From positions 1-64,000 of the forward strand of contig NZ_JANLOD010000049.1 of assembly GCF_025466085.1 (NCBI RefSeq): 64,000 nt of DNA, read 5' to 3'. How positions within the stretch are numbered: position 1 is the first letter of the stretch; each line of letters starts with the position of its first letter. The DNA comes from Pseudomonas sp. 14P_8.1_Bac3 (GTDB lineage Bacteria > Pseudomonadota > Gammaproteobacteria > Pseudomonadales > Pseudomonadaceae). A program made the translations under genes and the position numbers. Positions 1 through 9,342 of the stretch are shown one piece after another. Below the pieces are notes generated by a model. That model worked only from the letters and a program-made list of their open reading frames with translations, was not told where the DNA came from and did not search any database.

Positions 1-1
1 T

Positions 2-721
2 CTGGTTGCCGCTCTCGTTCAAGAAGCAGGGGCTGCGAGCTACAGCCATATCCTGGCTGCCGCTACCTCCAACGGCAAAAACATCCTGCCGCGCGTTGCC
101 GCTGCACTGGACGTTGACCAGATCTCCGAGATCATTTCGGTTGAAAGCGCTGACACCTTCAAGCGTCCGATCTACGCCGGTAACGCCATCGCTACCGTGC
201 AATCGAACGCTGCAGTGAAAGTGATCACCGTGCGTGCCACCAGTTTCGACCCGGTTGCCGCTGAAGGTGGTTCGGCTGCCGTTGAAGCCGTTGCTGCTGC
301 TCACGATGCTGCCATTTCCAGCTTCGTTGGCGAAGAGCTTGCTAAATCGGATCGTCCGGAACTGACCGCAGCCAAGATCGTCGTTTCCGGCGGTCGAGGC
401 ATGCAGAACGGTGACAACTTCAAACACCTGTACGCCCTGGCCGACAAGCTGGGTGCTGCCGTCGGTGCTTCGCGCGCCGCGGTCGACGCAGGTTTCGTAC
501 CCAACGACATGCAGGTCGGTCAGACCGGCAAGATCGTTGCGCCACAGCTGTACATCGCCGTCGGTATCTCCGGCGCGATCCAGCACCTGGCCGGCATGAA
601 AGACTCCAAAGTGATCGTTGCGATCAACAAGGACGAAGAAGCGCCGATCTTCCAGGTGGCCGATTACGGCCTGGTGGCGGATCTGTTCGAAACACTTCCG
701 GAACTTCAGGCCTCGTTGTAA
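2..721 (+). CDS. etfA: Electron transfer flavoprotein alpha subunit, 3' part
   Basis: The reading frame is open from base 2 and ends at TAA 719-721, so the start codon lies before the window. The protein is the FAD-binding half of the EtfAB heterodimer, which passes electrons from acyl-CoA and other dehydrogenases to ETF:ubiquinone oxidoreductase. The C-terminal FAD-binding signature is visible: [12 protein letters not shown], followed by [40 protein letters not shown] and [20 protein letters not shown]. These are near-invariant in EtfA. About 239 residues are present of the usual 309 or so. It is a housekeeping gene, and etfB would be expected just upstream. Confidence 0.97.
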   Translation: MVAALVQEAGAASYSHILAAATSNGKNILPRVAAALDVDQISEIISVESADTFKRPIYAGNAIATVQSNAAVKVITVRATSFDPVAAEGGSAAVEAVAAAHDAAISSFVGEELAKSDRPELTAAKIVVSGGRGMQNGDNFKHLYALADKLGAAVGASRAAVDAGFVPNDMQVGQTGKIVAPQLYIAVGISGAIQHLAGMKDSKVIVAINKDEEAPIFQVADYGLVADLFETLPELQASL

Positions 722-776
722 CACCGTCGGAAAAGTCCGTTAAACATTGATTTAAACGCTGTCAGTGAAATCGGCG

Positions 777-798
777 CGGCCTGTTCTTCAACAGGCCG
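777..798 (+). terminator. Hairpin between etfA and the OprB porin
   Basis: CGGCCTGTT (777-785) and AACAGGCCG (790-798) form a perfect 9-bp stem with a 4-nt loop. No T-run follows, so it may be a weak terminator or an mRNA-stabilising hairpin after etfA. Confidence 0.4.
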
Positions 799-855
799 TG
801 GGCGATGGGTTGTGCGCTCAAGACTCATATCAAAAACAACAGAGGTCGCCACACA

Positions 856-2214
856 ATGATCAACGCTCAATTGCGCGGGAGGCATTCCTGCGCGCTTTTT
901 ACCGGTTTAATCGCTATGGGTTCGGTACTTTCCGGAGTTAACCAGGCCATGGCAGCCGGGCCTTTCGACAAAGATGCAGTGGGCATGACCGGCGATTGGG
1001 GCGGTACACGCAACGAACTTCTGCAGCAGGGTTATGACTTCACGCTCGATTATGTCGGCGAGCTGGGTTACAACGCCGATGGCGGTTATGACCAGGATCG
1101 AACGGCGCGCTGGGCCGGGCAGTTCACTCTCGGTGCGAAACTGGATTTGCAGAAAATCTTCGGTTGGCAGGATGCAACATTCAAGCTGGCCATCACCGAG
1201 CGTGAAGGCCACAACATCACCAATGACCGGATCAGTGACCCGCGCGCGCCGATGTACTCCTCGAACCAGGAAGTCTGGGGGCGAGGGCAGACGTGGCGAC
1301 TGACGCAGATGTGGATCAGCCAGTCGTATCTGGATCAGAAACTCAACCTTAAATTCGGGCGCTTTGGTGAAGGTGAAGACTTCAACAGCTTCCCCTGCGA
1401 TTTCCAGAACCTGGCGATGTGCGGTTCGCAAATGGGCAACTGGGCCGGCGGCGGTATTTGGTTCAACTGGCCAATCTCGCAGTGGGCCGGGCGAATCAAG
1501 TATGAACTGGCACCACAAGTGTTCGTCCAGGTGGGGGCTTACGAACACAACCCTTCGCTGCTGGAAGACAGTAACGGTTTCAAACTGAACCTGAGTGGCG
1601 GAGAAGGTTTGATCCTGCCGATAGAGTTGCTCTGGACGCCAACAGTGAACTCTCTGCCCGGCGAGTATCGGGTGGGCGCTTATTACAGCACTGCCGATGC
1701 CACCGATGTCGAAAGTCGTGAAGTGCCCGGTGATGTGTCCAGCAACCTGGTTTCACGTGACAGCAAATATGGTTACTGGTTAGTCGCACAACAGCAGGTC
1801 ACCACTCATAATGGTAACCCCAGCCGTGGTTTGTCGCTGTTTGCCAACGTAACGGTGCAGGACCGGGAAACCAGTCAGGTCGGGCACTTTGTTCAGGCAG
1901 GATTGACCTATAAAGGCTTGTTCGATGCCCGTCCCCAGGACGATCTCGGATTCGGTGTGGCGCGCATCAGTACCAACTCGCGTTTTCGCAATAATCAGAA
2001 AGCGATCAACCAGGCCAACAACCAGACCGACTACGACAAGCCCGCGTATCAGCCGGTACAGGGTAACGAGTATGACGCTGAGTTGTACTATGGTGTCCAC
2101 GCAACGAAGTGGCTGGTCATCCGCCCCAATATTCAGTACGTACACAATCCGGGAGGCGTTAGCGAGGTCGATAATGCCTGGGTGGCTGGGGTAAAAATCC
2201 AGAGCAGTTTCTAG
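856..2214 (+). CDS. OprB-family carbohydrate-selective porin
   Basis: This is an outer-membrane beta-barrel of 452 residues, the usual size for OprB porins, which admit glucose and other sugars. I chose ATG 856 because AGAGGT lies about 10 nt upstream and a clean signal peptide follows (charged start MINAQLRGRH, hydrophobic core, AMA cleavage site before AGPFD). An in-frame start at 805 adds 17 residues with no ribosome site. Family marks include the early MTGDWGGTRNELLQQGYDF segment, aromatic girdle strands, a cysteine pair (FPCDFQNLAMCGSQ) and a terminal phenylalanine (KIQSSF). The gene stands alone, followed by a strong terminator. Confidence 0.9.
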   Translation: MINAQLRGRHSCALFTGLIAMGSVLSGVNQAMAAGPFDKDAVGMTGDWGGTRNELLQQGYDFTLDYVGELGYNADGGYDQDRTARWAGQFTLGAKLDLQKIFGWQDATFKLAITEREGHNITNDRISDPRAPMYSSNQEVWGRGQTWRLTQMWISQSYLDQKLNLKFGRFGEGEDFNSFPCDFQNLAMCGSQMGNWAGGGIWFNWPISQWAGRIKYELAPQVFVQVGAYEHNPSLLEDSNGFKLNLSGGEGLILPIELLWTPTVNSLPGEYRVGAYYSTADATDVESREVPGDVSSNLVSRDSKYGYWLVAQQQVTTHNGNPSRGLSLFANVTVQDRETSQVGHFVQAGLTYKGLFDARPQDDLGFGVARISTNSRFRNNQKAINQANNQTDYDKPAYQPVQGNEYDAELYYGVHATKWLVIRPNIQYVHNPGGVSEVDNAWVAGVKIQSSF

Positions 2215-2244
2215 CATTACGGCCTGAATCTTCAGCTCTATTTC

Positions 2245-2275
2245 AAAGCCACGACAGCACGTCGTGGCTTTTTTG
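2245..2275 (+). terminator. Rho-independent terminator after the OprB porin
   Basis: AAAGCCACGAC (2245-2255) pairs with GTCGTGGCTTT (2261-2271) across a 5-nt loop, and the T-run continues to 2274. This is a classical intrinsic terminator 30 bp after the stop codon. Confidence 0.9.
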
Positions 2276-2385
2276 CAGGTGCCTTGTTCATCTTTTGGAA
2301 GAGCGAGCGCTCAAGTTACTTCTTTCGGCATGGATGCAAGGTCAGGTTAAGCGCGCCAGACCTTGCATTCCGTACGCTGCAACTA

Positions 2386-3402
2386 TCAGTCAGGGGTTGG
2401 CGCGTCTTCACGCAGAAGCCCGTGACGTTTCAATGCCTGCCAGAACTCGGCAGGAATCGGGTGACTGAACCACTCAAGATTCTTCTCCAGTTGCTCCGGG
2501 GTGCGTGTGCCGGCTACGAACGAGGGAATCGCCGGGTGAGCGACCACGAACTGCATGGCGGCGGCCGGCAGTGGTACGCCATACGCCTTGCACACCACTT
2601 CGATGGCTCGTACCCGCTCAAGGATATGTGCAGGGGCCGGGGCATAGTTGTATCGAGCACCTTCGACGGCACCGGTGGCCAATATCCCTGAATTGAATCC
2701 CCCTCCGATGAGCACGGCAGCCCCCCGTTCTTCGCACAGTGGCAAGAATTCATTGAGGGAGTCCTGCTCGAGTAGCGTGTAGCGACCGGCGAGCAGGAAG
2801 CAGTCGAAATCCCGTTGCTTAAGGGCTTCATGGCAGACTTGCCATTCGTTCACCCCGACACCGATCGCTTTCACCACGCCTTCGTCGCGCAGTCGTGAGA
2901 GCGCCCGCCAGGCACCGTCCATGGCTTGCTTGAACACTTGAGGTTGTTCCGATCCACGAGTGAAGACGTCGATGTCATGGATAAAGCAAATGTCTATTCG
3001 CTCCAGCGCCAATCGTTGGAGAGAGTCTTCGAACGAGCGCATGGTGCCGTCATAGCTGTAGTCGAAGGTCATTTCATTTGGGGCAGCGTTGCTCCAGGGA
3101 CTGAAATCGATTTGCGAGCGGGGCTTGGCCTTGAGAACGCGTCCGACCTTGGATGAGAGCACGAACTCATCGCGATTCTTCCAGCGCAGCGAGTGCCCGG
3201 TGCGCAGTTCGGCCAGGCCGTGGCCATACATCGGGGCAGTATCGAAGAGGCGGACACCACCTTCCCAGGCGCGTTGGAACATTGCATCCGAAGTGGCTTC
3301 GTCGGTGGGGCGAAACAGGTTGCCGACGGGGGAGGTCCCAAAGGCAAAATTGCTGACATCCAGGTTCACTCGGCCGAGTTTTCTTTTTGTAGACGGCTGC
3401 AT
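2386..3402 (-). CDS. Aldo/keto reductase
   Basis: This 338-residue TIM-barrel oxidoreductase belongs to the AKR branch that contains D-threo-aldose (L-fucose) 1-dehydrogenases and pyridoxal 4-dehydrogenase. The catalytic tetrad can be read as Asp54 and Tyr59 (FDTAPMYG), Lys85 (SSKVGR) and His142 (FIHDID). The C-terminal cofactor-binding segment FVAGTRTPEQLEKNLEW fits NAD(P) binding. The start has a natural N-terminus (KRKLGRVNLDVSNFAFGTSPVG). The GlcG-type gene downstream in sequence lies upstream in transcription, 42 bp away, so the two probably share a transcript. The natural substrate, sugar or other aldehyde, cannot be told from sequence. Confidence 0.88.
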   Translation of the reverse strand: MQPSTKRKLGRVNLDVSNFAFGTSPVGNLFRPTDEATSDAMFQRAWEGGVRLFDTAPMYGHGLAELRTGHSLRWKNRDEFVLSSKVGRVLKAKPRSQIDFSPWSNAAPNEMTFDYSYDGTMRSFEDSLQRLALERIDICFIHDIDVFTRGSEQPQVFKQAMDGAWRALSRLRDEGVVKAIGVGVNEWQVCHEALKQRDFDCFLLAGRYTLLEQDSLNEFLPLCEERGAAVLIGGGFNSGILATGAVEGARYNYAPAPAHILERVRAIEVVCKAYGVPLPAAAMQFVVAHPAIPSFVAGTRTPEQLEKNLEWFSHPIPAEFWQALKRHGLLREDAPTPD

Positions 3403-3444
3403 GAGTCAATCCTCAAATAGGTAGCTGATTAAAGTTCAATAGGG

Positions 3445-3840
3445 TCAGAGCTGTGGGCGACCTGCTCCCAGTGCAATGACTTGATCCACCTCGACTGTTG
3501 CACCCGATATCCCTAGCCCGCCTATGACCTTGCCTTGACGGTCGTGCAGAACAATGCCGCCACCGAAGCTGATCAACCCGCCGTTGGTGCCTTCCAGGGA
3601 GTAAATATCACCCCCCGGCTGAGCCCGAACACCGAGCTCAGAGCTGTCCGTCCGGAACAACGCAGCGGTGCGAGCCTTTTTGGTGGCGACTTCTATGGCG
3701 CCGGGCAGGGCGTCATCCATTCGCAGAAAGGCTCGCAAGAGTCCGGCGTCATCAACCACGCTGATGCAGATTGCGAAGCCTTGCTCGTTTGCCAGCGACA
3801 CCGCGCGACTGACAATTTCCTGAGACAGTTTATCCAGCAT
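3445..3840 (-). CDS. GlcG/HbpS-type small protein (PduO C-terminal fold)
   Basis: The 131-residue product has the GlcG/HbpS/PduO-C fold. It shows SLANEQGFAICISVVDDAGLLRAF at the N-terminus, the A-x-x-KARTAALFRTDS helix, and the glycine-rich stretch GGLISFGGGIVLHDRQG-KVIGGLGISG. Family members bind haem or cobalamin-like ligands, and many sit beside oxidoreductases with no proven role. It is first in a probable two-gene minus-strand operon with the aldo/keto reductase. A role as sensor or accessory protein is inference. Confidence 0.85.
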   Translation of the reverse strand: MLDKLSQEIVSRAVSLANEQGFAICISVVDDAGLLRAFLRMDDALPGAIEVATKKARTAALFRTDSSELGVRAQPGGDIYSLEGTNGGLISFGGGIVLHDRQGKVIGGLGISGATVEVDQVIALGAGRPQL

Positions 3841-4214
3841 GTTTAGCTCCTTGAGCTGAGAGGGCAGGAGTCCTGATCATCCGGGGGCTTTACGCTGACG
3901 TGAAGGTGGCGGGAGTGTTTGAGGGGGAAAGTTTGATGATGTCGGATGTTTAGCCCGCCAGGCAACGATGGCAGGTTAATGTGGCTGTGGAATGAAGAGT
4001 ATATAGACGGTCGTAAATGGCTACGGTTTTGAACCAGGTAGCCGATGCGCTATGTCATGGCTGGCGCCATAAATAGCTCTCACTAATCAACATTGCCATC
4101 GCTGAATGACTGATCTTGGCCGATTTTTGCCGGTCAGGGCTGGCCGGAATGGACCTGAAAAAGCGCGCGGCGATCCCTACGACGCTATGAAGACACAGCA
4201 CTAACTAAATCGAC
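3841..4214. other. Intergenic region, no gene seen
   Basis: I see no convincing coding frame here. The first part should hold the promoter of the minus-strand GlcG/aldo-keto reductase pair. Bases about 4114-4135 contain a GGCCGATTTTTGCCGGTCA-like motif that also precedes the two other integrase remnants (near 22918 and 52120). This marks the start of the mobile-element debris. Confidence 0.6.
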
Positions 4215-5661
4215 TTATGAAGGCAGCAGTGATCCTGTCGCGGTATAAACTGGAAAAGACATCATCGATTCTGCTGGCGGATGCTCGTAGGTCGAAGACA
4301 GCACAGCACTGAGTTGATCACCCAACAGGTCCCAAGCGTGCTTCTTCTCTTCGGCATAGTCGTGATGCAGGTAGTGCCGTCTCACCCGAGCCGGCGAGCA
4401 CATGGTTTTGACAGCGATCGATAACGTCCAGGCTGACCCCTAAGGCCTGCATCATGGTCGCGCCCGTGCGGCGCAAGTCATGCGGTGTCCAGTCGCCGTT
4501 CTGGCCGTCGGCCAGCACCAGGGTGTCGTCATGACGCCGTCTGGAGAGGGCCTTGCGGTTTTTGAAGCGGGCCTGGCGGTCACCGACCTGCTTGCTCACC
4601 ACTTTCACGTCCACATGCCCATCATCCTGCTTGTTGGGAAAGCACCACTGAGAATCTCCCGTGAGGGTTTTCAGCTCCTGAAAGAAATGCAGGGCAAAGG
4701 GCGAGAGGAAAACATGGTGGTCCTGTTTCTTGCCGCGGGTGCCTTTGACGTTTTCACTGGGTATGAACCAGGTCTGTCGGTCCAGATCGACATTTTTCCA
4801 TTCGGCCTGCAGCAACTCGCCAATCCGGCACAGGGTGCCCAGGCTGATCCAGAGCGCGAGTTGGGTTTCCTTCTTTAGCGGCCGAATGCCGTCGTATTTT
4901 TGTCCGGCGGGGAGGGCGTCGTAATCGGCGGTCATTTGCTGGAAGCGGTTGTGCAGTTCCATCAGCTCAGCCGGCGAAAGGATCCTGCTTCTTTCTGCCT
5001 CGTAGTCGGCCGGGATCAAGGGGGAAATGTCGACCAGCTCCGTCGGGTCGCCCTCGATCAATAAGGCCCGCCAGGGCTGACGTTTTCTGGCCCAGCTGAA
5101 CATCTGAGTGAGGTCGGCGAAGAAACTGATGGCTTGCCGGTGAGCGCCGCGGTTGACCACGGTGCGGATCAGCGCCCGAACATCGTGTTCGGAGACGCTG
5201 CTCACTGCGGTCTTGCTGAGTGCTGGCAAAAGGTCCTTGTTAAAGCGTCGTTGCAACTCGGTATTGCCGTCTTTACGCGAACAGCCAGGCCTTGACCAGA
5301 TCCTGGACGGTCAGTGTTTGCACCTTCGACGTCTTTACCTGTTCGGCCTCTACGTTAGCCGCGGCATATGCCTGTGCCTTGGCGGTTTTCTTGTGCTCGT
5401 TGGGATTGATCTGTTCATCGATGAGCGCACGGGCCTGGTTGCGGGCCTTGCGGATGTCCGTCAGGGGTTTGCGCGGCCAGGACCCGCAGGCGTACTCTTT
5501 GTTCTGTTCGCCCCAGCGATAGCGATAGAAAAAGCTGACCAGAACAACACGCCGTCCTAACGGACTGAGATTCGACCGGCCAGATTGCCATCCTCCCGGA
5601 GGATTCGGCCGGCATCGTTGGCGGTCAGCGACTCGAGTTCTTTGATGGTGATTTTGGTCAT
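4215..5661 (-). pseudogene. Tyrosine (phage-type) integrase, broken by frameshifts (copy 1)
   Basis: The minus-strand start is ATG at 5661 (MTKITIKELESLTANDAG). The frame meets a stop after GRISVR (about 5560) and resumes in another frame as SFFYRYRWGEQNKEYA...LTDIRKARNQARALIDEQ, typical of the DUF4102 N-terminal arm-binding domain. It shifts again near 5275 (WLFA-stop; resumes RKDGNTELQRRFNK) and near 4398 (HVLAGS; resumes RVRRHYLHHDYAEEKKHAWD). The catalytic region keeps CRIGELLQAEW (Arg), HDLRRTG (His..Arg) and the later HHDY. An intact enzyme would be roughly 475 residues. Three lesions make it non-functional. Its 5' end faces the tRNA-Pro fragment 160 bp away, the standard integrase-attachment site order. 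Confidence 0.92.
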
Positions 5662-5820
5662 AAAATGGATTCCCCCTACTTTTACCCCCACAAAAACGTC
5701 GGCTCTTGATGGACGTGACTAGACTCTCGTGGAGCAGAACACCGCTGGAGCTCAAGTAAATACTAGCTTGGAAAAATCCAGAGTAAAATTTTGGAGTCTT
5801 TCAAAAAGTACGAAAAAGGA

Positions 5821-5866
5821 GATGGGGTGCTAGGGGTCGAGTGTTCGAATCACTCCGTCCCGACCA
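5821..5866 (+). repeat. Attachment-site copy 1: 3' part of a tRNA-Pro(GGG) gene
   Basis: These 46 bp read as a tRNA from the anticodon to CCA: ATGGGGTGCTAGGGG (anticodon GGG), T-stem GAGTG, loop TTCGAAT, T-stem CACTC, acceptor strand CGTCCCG, then A and CCA. The 5' half (acceptor, D-arm) is absent, so it cannot be a working tRNA. Tyrosine integrases commonly use such 3' tRNA ends as attachment sites. The same piece recurs at 23168-23213 (two base changes) and 52624-52669 (identical). Confidence 0.88.
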
Positions 5867-5874
5867 TATAATTC

Positions 5875-5910
5875 AAGGGGTTGCGAGATTTTATCTCGCG
5901 ACCCCTTTTT
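5875..5910 (+). terminator. Terminator hairpin following attachment site 1
   Basis: AAGGGGTTGCGAGA and TCTCGCGACCCCTT form a 14-bp stem (one G/T wobble) around TTTTA, followed by a T-run. It was probably the natural terminator of the tRNA gene carried along with the attachment site. Copies follow sites 2 and 3. Confidence 0.88.
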
Positions 5911-6267
5911 ATTTTAAGTGGTTTTTACCCCTACAAAACCACTGGCTCTCGGTGGAATCTCCCTCGGTGACCGTAGTGTCTCCTCCAACTCCATAAAAGT
6001 ATTTGTGGCCGATTGTTCTCAGCACGACGATAAGTTTCATACCCCAGAAACGAGCGGCTCCGCTAAACCTAGGCAGCACTTGGGACTTTGTCCGCTTGAT
6101 GTCGCGAGGTAGCACGTGCGCTGCACTTTTGATCGCTTGGCTCTGATCTCGATTACTCCACGTAAAACCCTTCGTAATCTCCACTTGTCTTGCTGTAGGC
6201 AGGTCTTCGGCCGCCTGTCCGTTATTCGAAAGAATTTCGAGGGTGAACTGTTTGACATTGATAAATC
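5911..6267. other. Intergenic region, no convincing gene
   Basis: A 91-codon frame on the minus strand (5909-6184) has no recognisable domain and overlaps the attachment-site flank, so I do not call it. The right part should carry the promoter of the aldehyde dehydrogenase-Rieske operon. Confidence 0.55.
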
Positions 6268-6284
6268 TATAGCTATATAGTTAT
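6268..6284. promoter_or_regulatory. Candidate GntR operator in front of the module A operon
   Basis: CTATAGCTATATAGTTA is a near-palindrome matching the perfect AAGCTATATAGCTT in front of the gntR gene (16792) and the site at 17873. It lies 81 bp upstream of the first gene of the operon, where an operator would be expected. Binding by the local GntR protein is inference. Confidence 0.65.
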
Positions 6285-6365
6285 CGAAAGGGTGAAAATA
6301 ACAACGCGCACAAGGCGCTACTCGCCCTCGGTTTACCGCTCAGACAACCAGCAGGAGCAAGATGC

Positions 6366-7805
6366 ATGTATGACGTAGAGCTAGGTCTGTATATCGACGG
6401 TCATTGGCGCGCTGGCGAGGGTCGCCGCACCATCCCGGTGGTCAACCCCGCTACTGAAGAAGTACTGGCTCATCTACCGCTGGCGAGTGAGCAGGACATC
6501 GCGGACGCACTGGCGTCGTCGCAGGAAGGTTTCGAAATCTGGCGTACTGTCTCGGCATGGAATCGTCAGGTGGTGATGAATCGTGCCGCCGACTTGATCC
6601 AGGTGCGCCGCGAAAACCTGGCTCACGTACTCACTCTGGAAAATGGTAAGCCGTTGGCTGACGCCCGAGGCGAGATCGACCGGGTGGTCGAGACCATCAA
6701 ATGGTGTGCAGAGGAGGGCAAACGTGCCTACGGCCGTCTGCTGCCGCCGCGTCAGCCTGAGCTGGTACAGACTACCGTGAAACGCCCGATCGGCCCTGTC
6801 GCGGCCTTCGCCCCCTGGAACTTCCCTGCCGTACTGGTGGCGCGCAAAGTGGCTGCAGCCCTGGCTGCCGGTTGCTCGGTGGTCGTCAAGCCCGCCGAAG
6901 AAACCCCCGGTGTCTGTGTCGGTATTATCCGCGCCTTTATTGATGCCGGGTTGCCCAAGGGTGTGATCAACATGCTGTTCGGCGAACCGAGTCAGGTTTC
7001 CGAACTTCTGATTGCTTCGCCGATTACCCGCAAGGTTTCGTTCACAGGTTCCGTGTCTGTTGGACGTCTGCTCAGTACCCTGGCGGCGAAGCAGCTCAAG
7101 CCCGTCACCATGGAGCTGGGCGGACATTCACCAGTGGTGGTGTTCGACGATGTGGATGTGCAGGCCGTGGCTCGCGCCTGTGCCGGCTTCAAGTTCCGCA
7201 ATGCCGGCCAGGTCTGCGTGTCGGCCAGCCGCTTCTTCGTACATGATCGGGTTTATGAGGAGTTCACTCGTCACTTTGTCGAATTCGCCAATGCTGTGAA
7301 AGTCGGCAATGGCCTTGAAGCTGACATCAGCATGGGCCCGCTGGCCAACGTTCGTCGTCTGGAGTCGACGATGGAGCTGGTTGCCGATGCCAAAGCACGA
7401 GGCGCCACGGTCGCCGCCGGTGGCAATCGGATGTTCGAGCGCGGGTATTTCTTCCAGCCAACGGTGCTGACCGATCTGGATCCGCAATCGCGCATTCTGC
7501 ATGAGGAACCGTTCTGCCCGGTCGCGCCAATCATGCCGTTCAGCGACTTCGATGAAGTCATGCAGCGCGCCAACGGTGTGGATTTCGGCCTGGCGGCCTA
7601 CGCCTTCACTAACTCAATCAAACGTGCAGCTGCAGTGAGCGAAGGCTTCGATGCCGGCTGGATCGGCATCAACTGCTTTACCCCCGCTTTGGCCGATGCG
7701 CCCATCAGCGGCACCAAACAAAGCGGTATCGGCCACGAAGGTGGCCCTGAAGGACTGGATGCTTACTTGCAGACTCGCTTCGTCAGCCAGGCAAGTTCCG
7801 TTTAG
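6366..7805 (+). CDS. NAD(P)-dependent aldehyde dehydrogenase (succinate-semialdehyde type)
   Basis: The 479-residue product is a full-length ALDH-superfamily enzyme. The oxyanion Asn152 (APWNFPA), the general base Glu250 (MELGG) and the nucleophile Cys284 (AGQVCVSA) are present, as is the cofactor loop FTGSVSVGR (226-234). AGGAG at 6353-6357 supports ATG 6366. It oxidises an aldehyde to the acid. Sequence style is nearest the succinate/glutarate semialdehyde group, but the substrate is unknown. It is the first gene of a same-strand series (ALDH, Rieske oxygenase, reductase, sulfatase, GMC enzyme) behind a GntR-type palindrome. Confidence 0.92.
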   Translation: MYDVELGLYIDGHWRAGEGRRTIPVVNPATEEVLAHLPLASEQDIADALASSQEGFEIWRTVSAWNRQVVMNRAADLIQVRRENLAHVLTLENGKPLADARGEIDRVVETIKWCAEEGKRAYGRLLPPRQPELVQTTVKRPIGPVAAFAPWNFPAVLVARKVAAALAAGCSVVVKPAEETPGVCVGIIRAFIDAGLPKGVINMLFGEPSQVSELLIASPITRKVSFTGSVSVGRLLSTLAAKQLKPVTMELGGHSPVVVFDDVDVQAVARACAGFKFRNAGQVCVSASRFFVHDRVYEEFTRHFVEFANAVKVGNGLEADISMGPLANVRRLESTMELVADAKARGATVAAGGNRMFERGYFFQPTVLTDLDPQSRILHEEPFCPVAPIMPFSDFDEVMQRANGVDFGLAAYAFTNSIKRAAAVSEGFDAGWIGINCFTPALADAPISGTKQSGIGHEGGPEGLDAYLQTRFVSQASSV

Positions 7806-7857
7806 TCCGTGAAGTGATGCTTACCCTAAAAACAATAGTAATGATGAGGATCGAACC

Positions 7858-9261
7858 ATGAGCCGTGCAGATGGTAAAGCGCAGAACATCCCTTTCGGTG
7901 GCTACCACTACAACATCATCCCGACTGAAGATGCCGAGCTGACCCGTGTCGGCCCAGGCACCGAAATGGGCGAGTACATGCGCCGTTTCTGGCACCCAGT
8001 CTGCCTGTCCGAGGAGCTGGGCCAACTGCCCAAGGCCATCCGCATTCTCGGTGAAGACCTGGTGGCGTTCCGTGACCGTAGCGGTCAGATCGGTGTGCTG
8101 CATCGCCACTGCGCCCACCGCGGCGCTTCGTTGGAATTCGGCATCATCCAGGAACACGGCATTCGTTGCTGCTACCACGGCTGGAAGTGGGGCGTAGACG
8201 GCACGCTGATGGAAACCCCTTGTGAACCGGAAGGCAGCAAGCTCAAAGAGAGCATCTGCCAACCCGCTTACCCGGCGTTCGAGCGCCACGGACTGGTGTT
8301 CGCCTACATGGGCCCACCGGATCAGAAGCCGAAGTTCCCTGAGTACGAGTCCTTCACCCAGCCGGCCGGTACCGAGCTGGTGGCGTTCTCCAACGTCTAC
8401 CCCTGCAACTGGCTGCAGGTGTTCGAAAACATCATGGACCACATGCACACGGCGGTGCTGCATAACAACATGACGGTAGAAGGCGTGGACGCGGCGACCT
8501 CCGCCGGCGTCTCCTTGGAAGGCTTCGGCGACATGCCGGTCATGCACTGGGAACCGACCCGTGATGGCAACGGCGTCGCCTTCGTCGCCGGGCGCCGCGT
8601 CGGTGAAGACAAGGTGTGGACCCGCATCACCGAAATGACCTTCCCGCACCTATGCCAGATCGGCTCGCTGGTGCCGTCGGCGGCCGAAGAGCGTCACTCC
8701 ACCGTCGCCATGAGCCGCTGGCATGTGCCGGTGGACGACACCAACACCATCCTGTTCGGCTGGCGCCATTTCAACGATGAAGTGGACCCGCGTCATCTGG
8801 GCTGCAAAGAAGATTGTGGCGTCGACAAGATCGACTTCCTCGAAGGTCAGACCGGCAGCCGCACCTATGAAGAAGGTCAGCGTGCACCGGGCGACTGGGA
8901 AGCACTGGTCAGCCAGCGTCCAATCGCGATTCACGGCATGGAGCACCCGGGGCGTTCGGACATCGGTGTCTACCTGTGCCGCAAACTGCTGCGCGATGCT
9001 GCGCGCAAGCTGGCCGAAGGCAAGCCGGTGGGGCGTGCGGACCTGAACAGCGATGACCCGCTGGCCATGTACTCCCAGGACTCGGTGCTGAAGATTCCCC
9101 GTGACCCGGCCCGTGACGATCGCGAATTGCTGATGGACATTAATCGTAAGGTCATCGGTGTGATGAAGGACGCTGACCGTTTCCCGGCCAGCGAGCGCGA
9201 CGCCTATGTGCGCCAGCGTCTCGATGAGCTCGACGATCAGCAGCTCTCCCGCAAGGGTTGA
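7858..9261 (+). CDS. Rieske non-haem iron oxygenase, large subunit (phthalate dioxygenase/PobA type)
   Basis: The 467-residue product has an N-terminal Rieske domain with the 2Fe-2S ligands Cys85/His87 and Cys104/His107 (HCAHRGAS...CCYHGWKW). A catalytic domain follows with the iron motif NIMDHMHTAVLH (His197, His202 and bridging Asp194). Such enzymes hydroxylate or demethylate aromatic or N-methyl substrates with O2 and electrons from a reductase. The length and lack of a beta-subunit gene fit the alpha-only class (phthalate 4,5-dioxygenase, phenoxybenzoate dioxygenase, toluenesulfonate methyl-monooxygenase). The next gene encodes the matching reductase. The substrate is unknown. Confidence 0.92.
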   Translation: MSRADGKAQNIPFGGYHYNIIPTEDAELTRVGPGTEMGEYMRRFWHPVCLSEELGQLPKAIRILGEDLVAFRDRSGQIGVLHRHCAHRGASLEFGIIQEHGIRCCYHGWKWGVDGTLMETPCEPEGSKLKESICQPAYPAFERHGLVFAYMGPPDQKPKFPEYESFTQPAGTELVAFSNVYPCNWLQVFENIMDHMHTAVLHNNMTVEGVDAATSAGVSLEGFGDMPVMHWEPTRDGNGVAFVAGRRVGEDKVWTRITEMTFPHLCQIGSLVPSAAEERHSTVAMSRWHVPVDDTNTILFGWRHFNDEVDPRHLGCKEDCGVDKIDFLEGQTGSRTYEEGQRAPGDWEALVSQRPIAIHGMEHPGRSDIGVYLCRKLLRDAARKLAEGKPVGRADLNSDDPLAMYSQDSVLKIPRDPARDDRELLMDINRKVIGVMKDADRFPASERDAYVRQRLDELDDQQLSRKG

Positions 9262-9342
9262 TTGGGTGGTCGGGCCTGGCGAGATCAGGCTCGACCCACG
9301 GACGATTCATCGCCCAGACAACAAAAAAGATCGAGGCGCAGC

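Larger units (their letters stand above)
5678..5956 (+). repeat. Direct repeats flanking attachment site 1 (possible integrase arm sites)
   Basis: A motif of the form TTTTACCCC(C/T)ACAAAA followed by GGCTCT-N-GGTGGA-like bases occurs on both sides of the tRNA fragment, at about 5679-5715 and 5925-5956, in the same orientation. Related copies flank site 3 (about 52483-52520 and 52724-52759), and one follows site 2 (23271-23303). Their placement suggests arm-type integrase binding sites, which is inference. Confidence 0.55.

Noticed and set aside
4480..4878. A 132-codon plus-strand frame inside the integrase
   Set aside because: It is antisense to integrase catalytic motifs read in the correct frame on the minus strand.
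5821..5866. A functional tRNA gene at the attachment sites
   Set aside because: Only the part from the anticodon to CCA is present at each of the three sites; the acceptor 5' strand and D-arm are missing.
5909..6184. A 91-codon minus-strand ORF after attachment site 1
   Set aside because: It has no family pattern, starts without a ribosome site and overlaps the repeat flank and promoter region.
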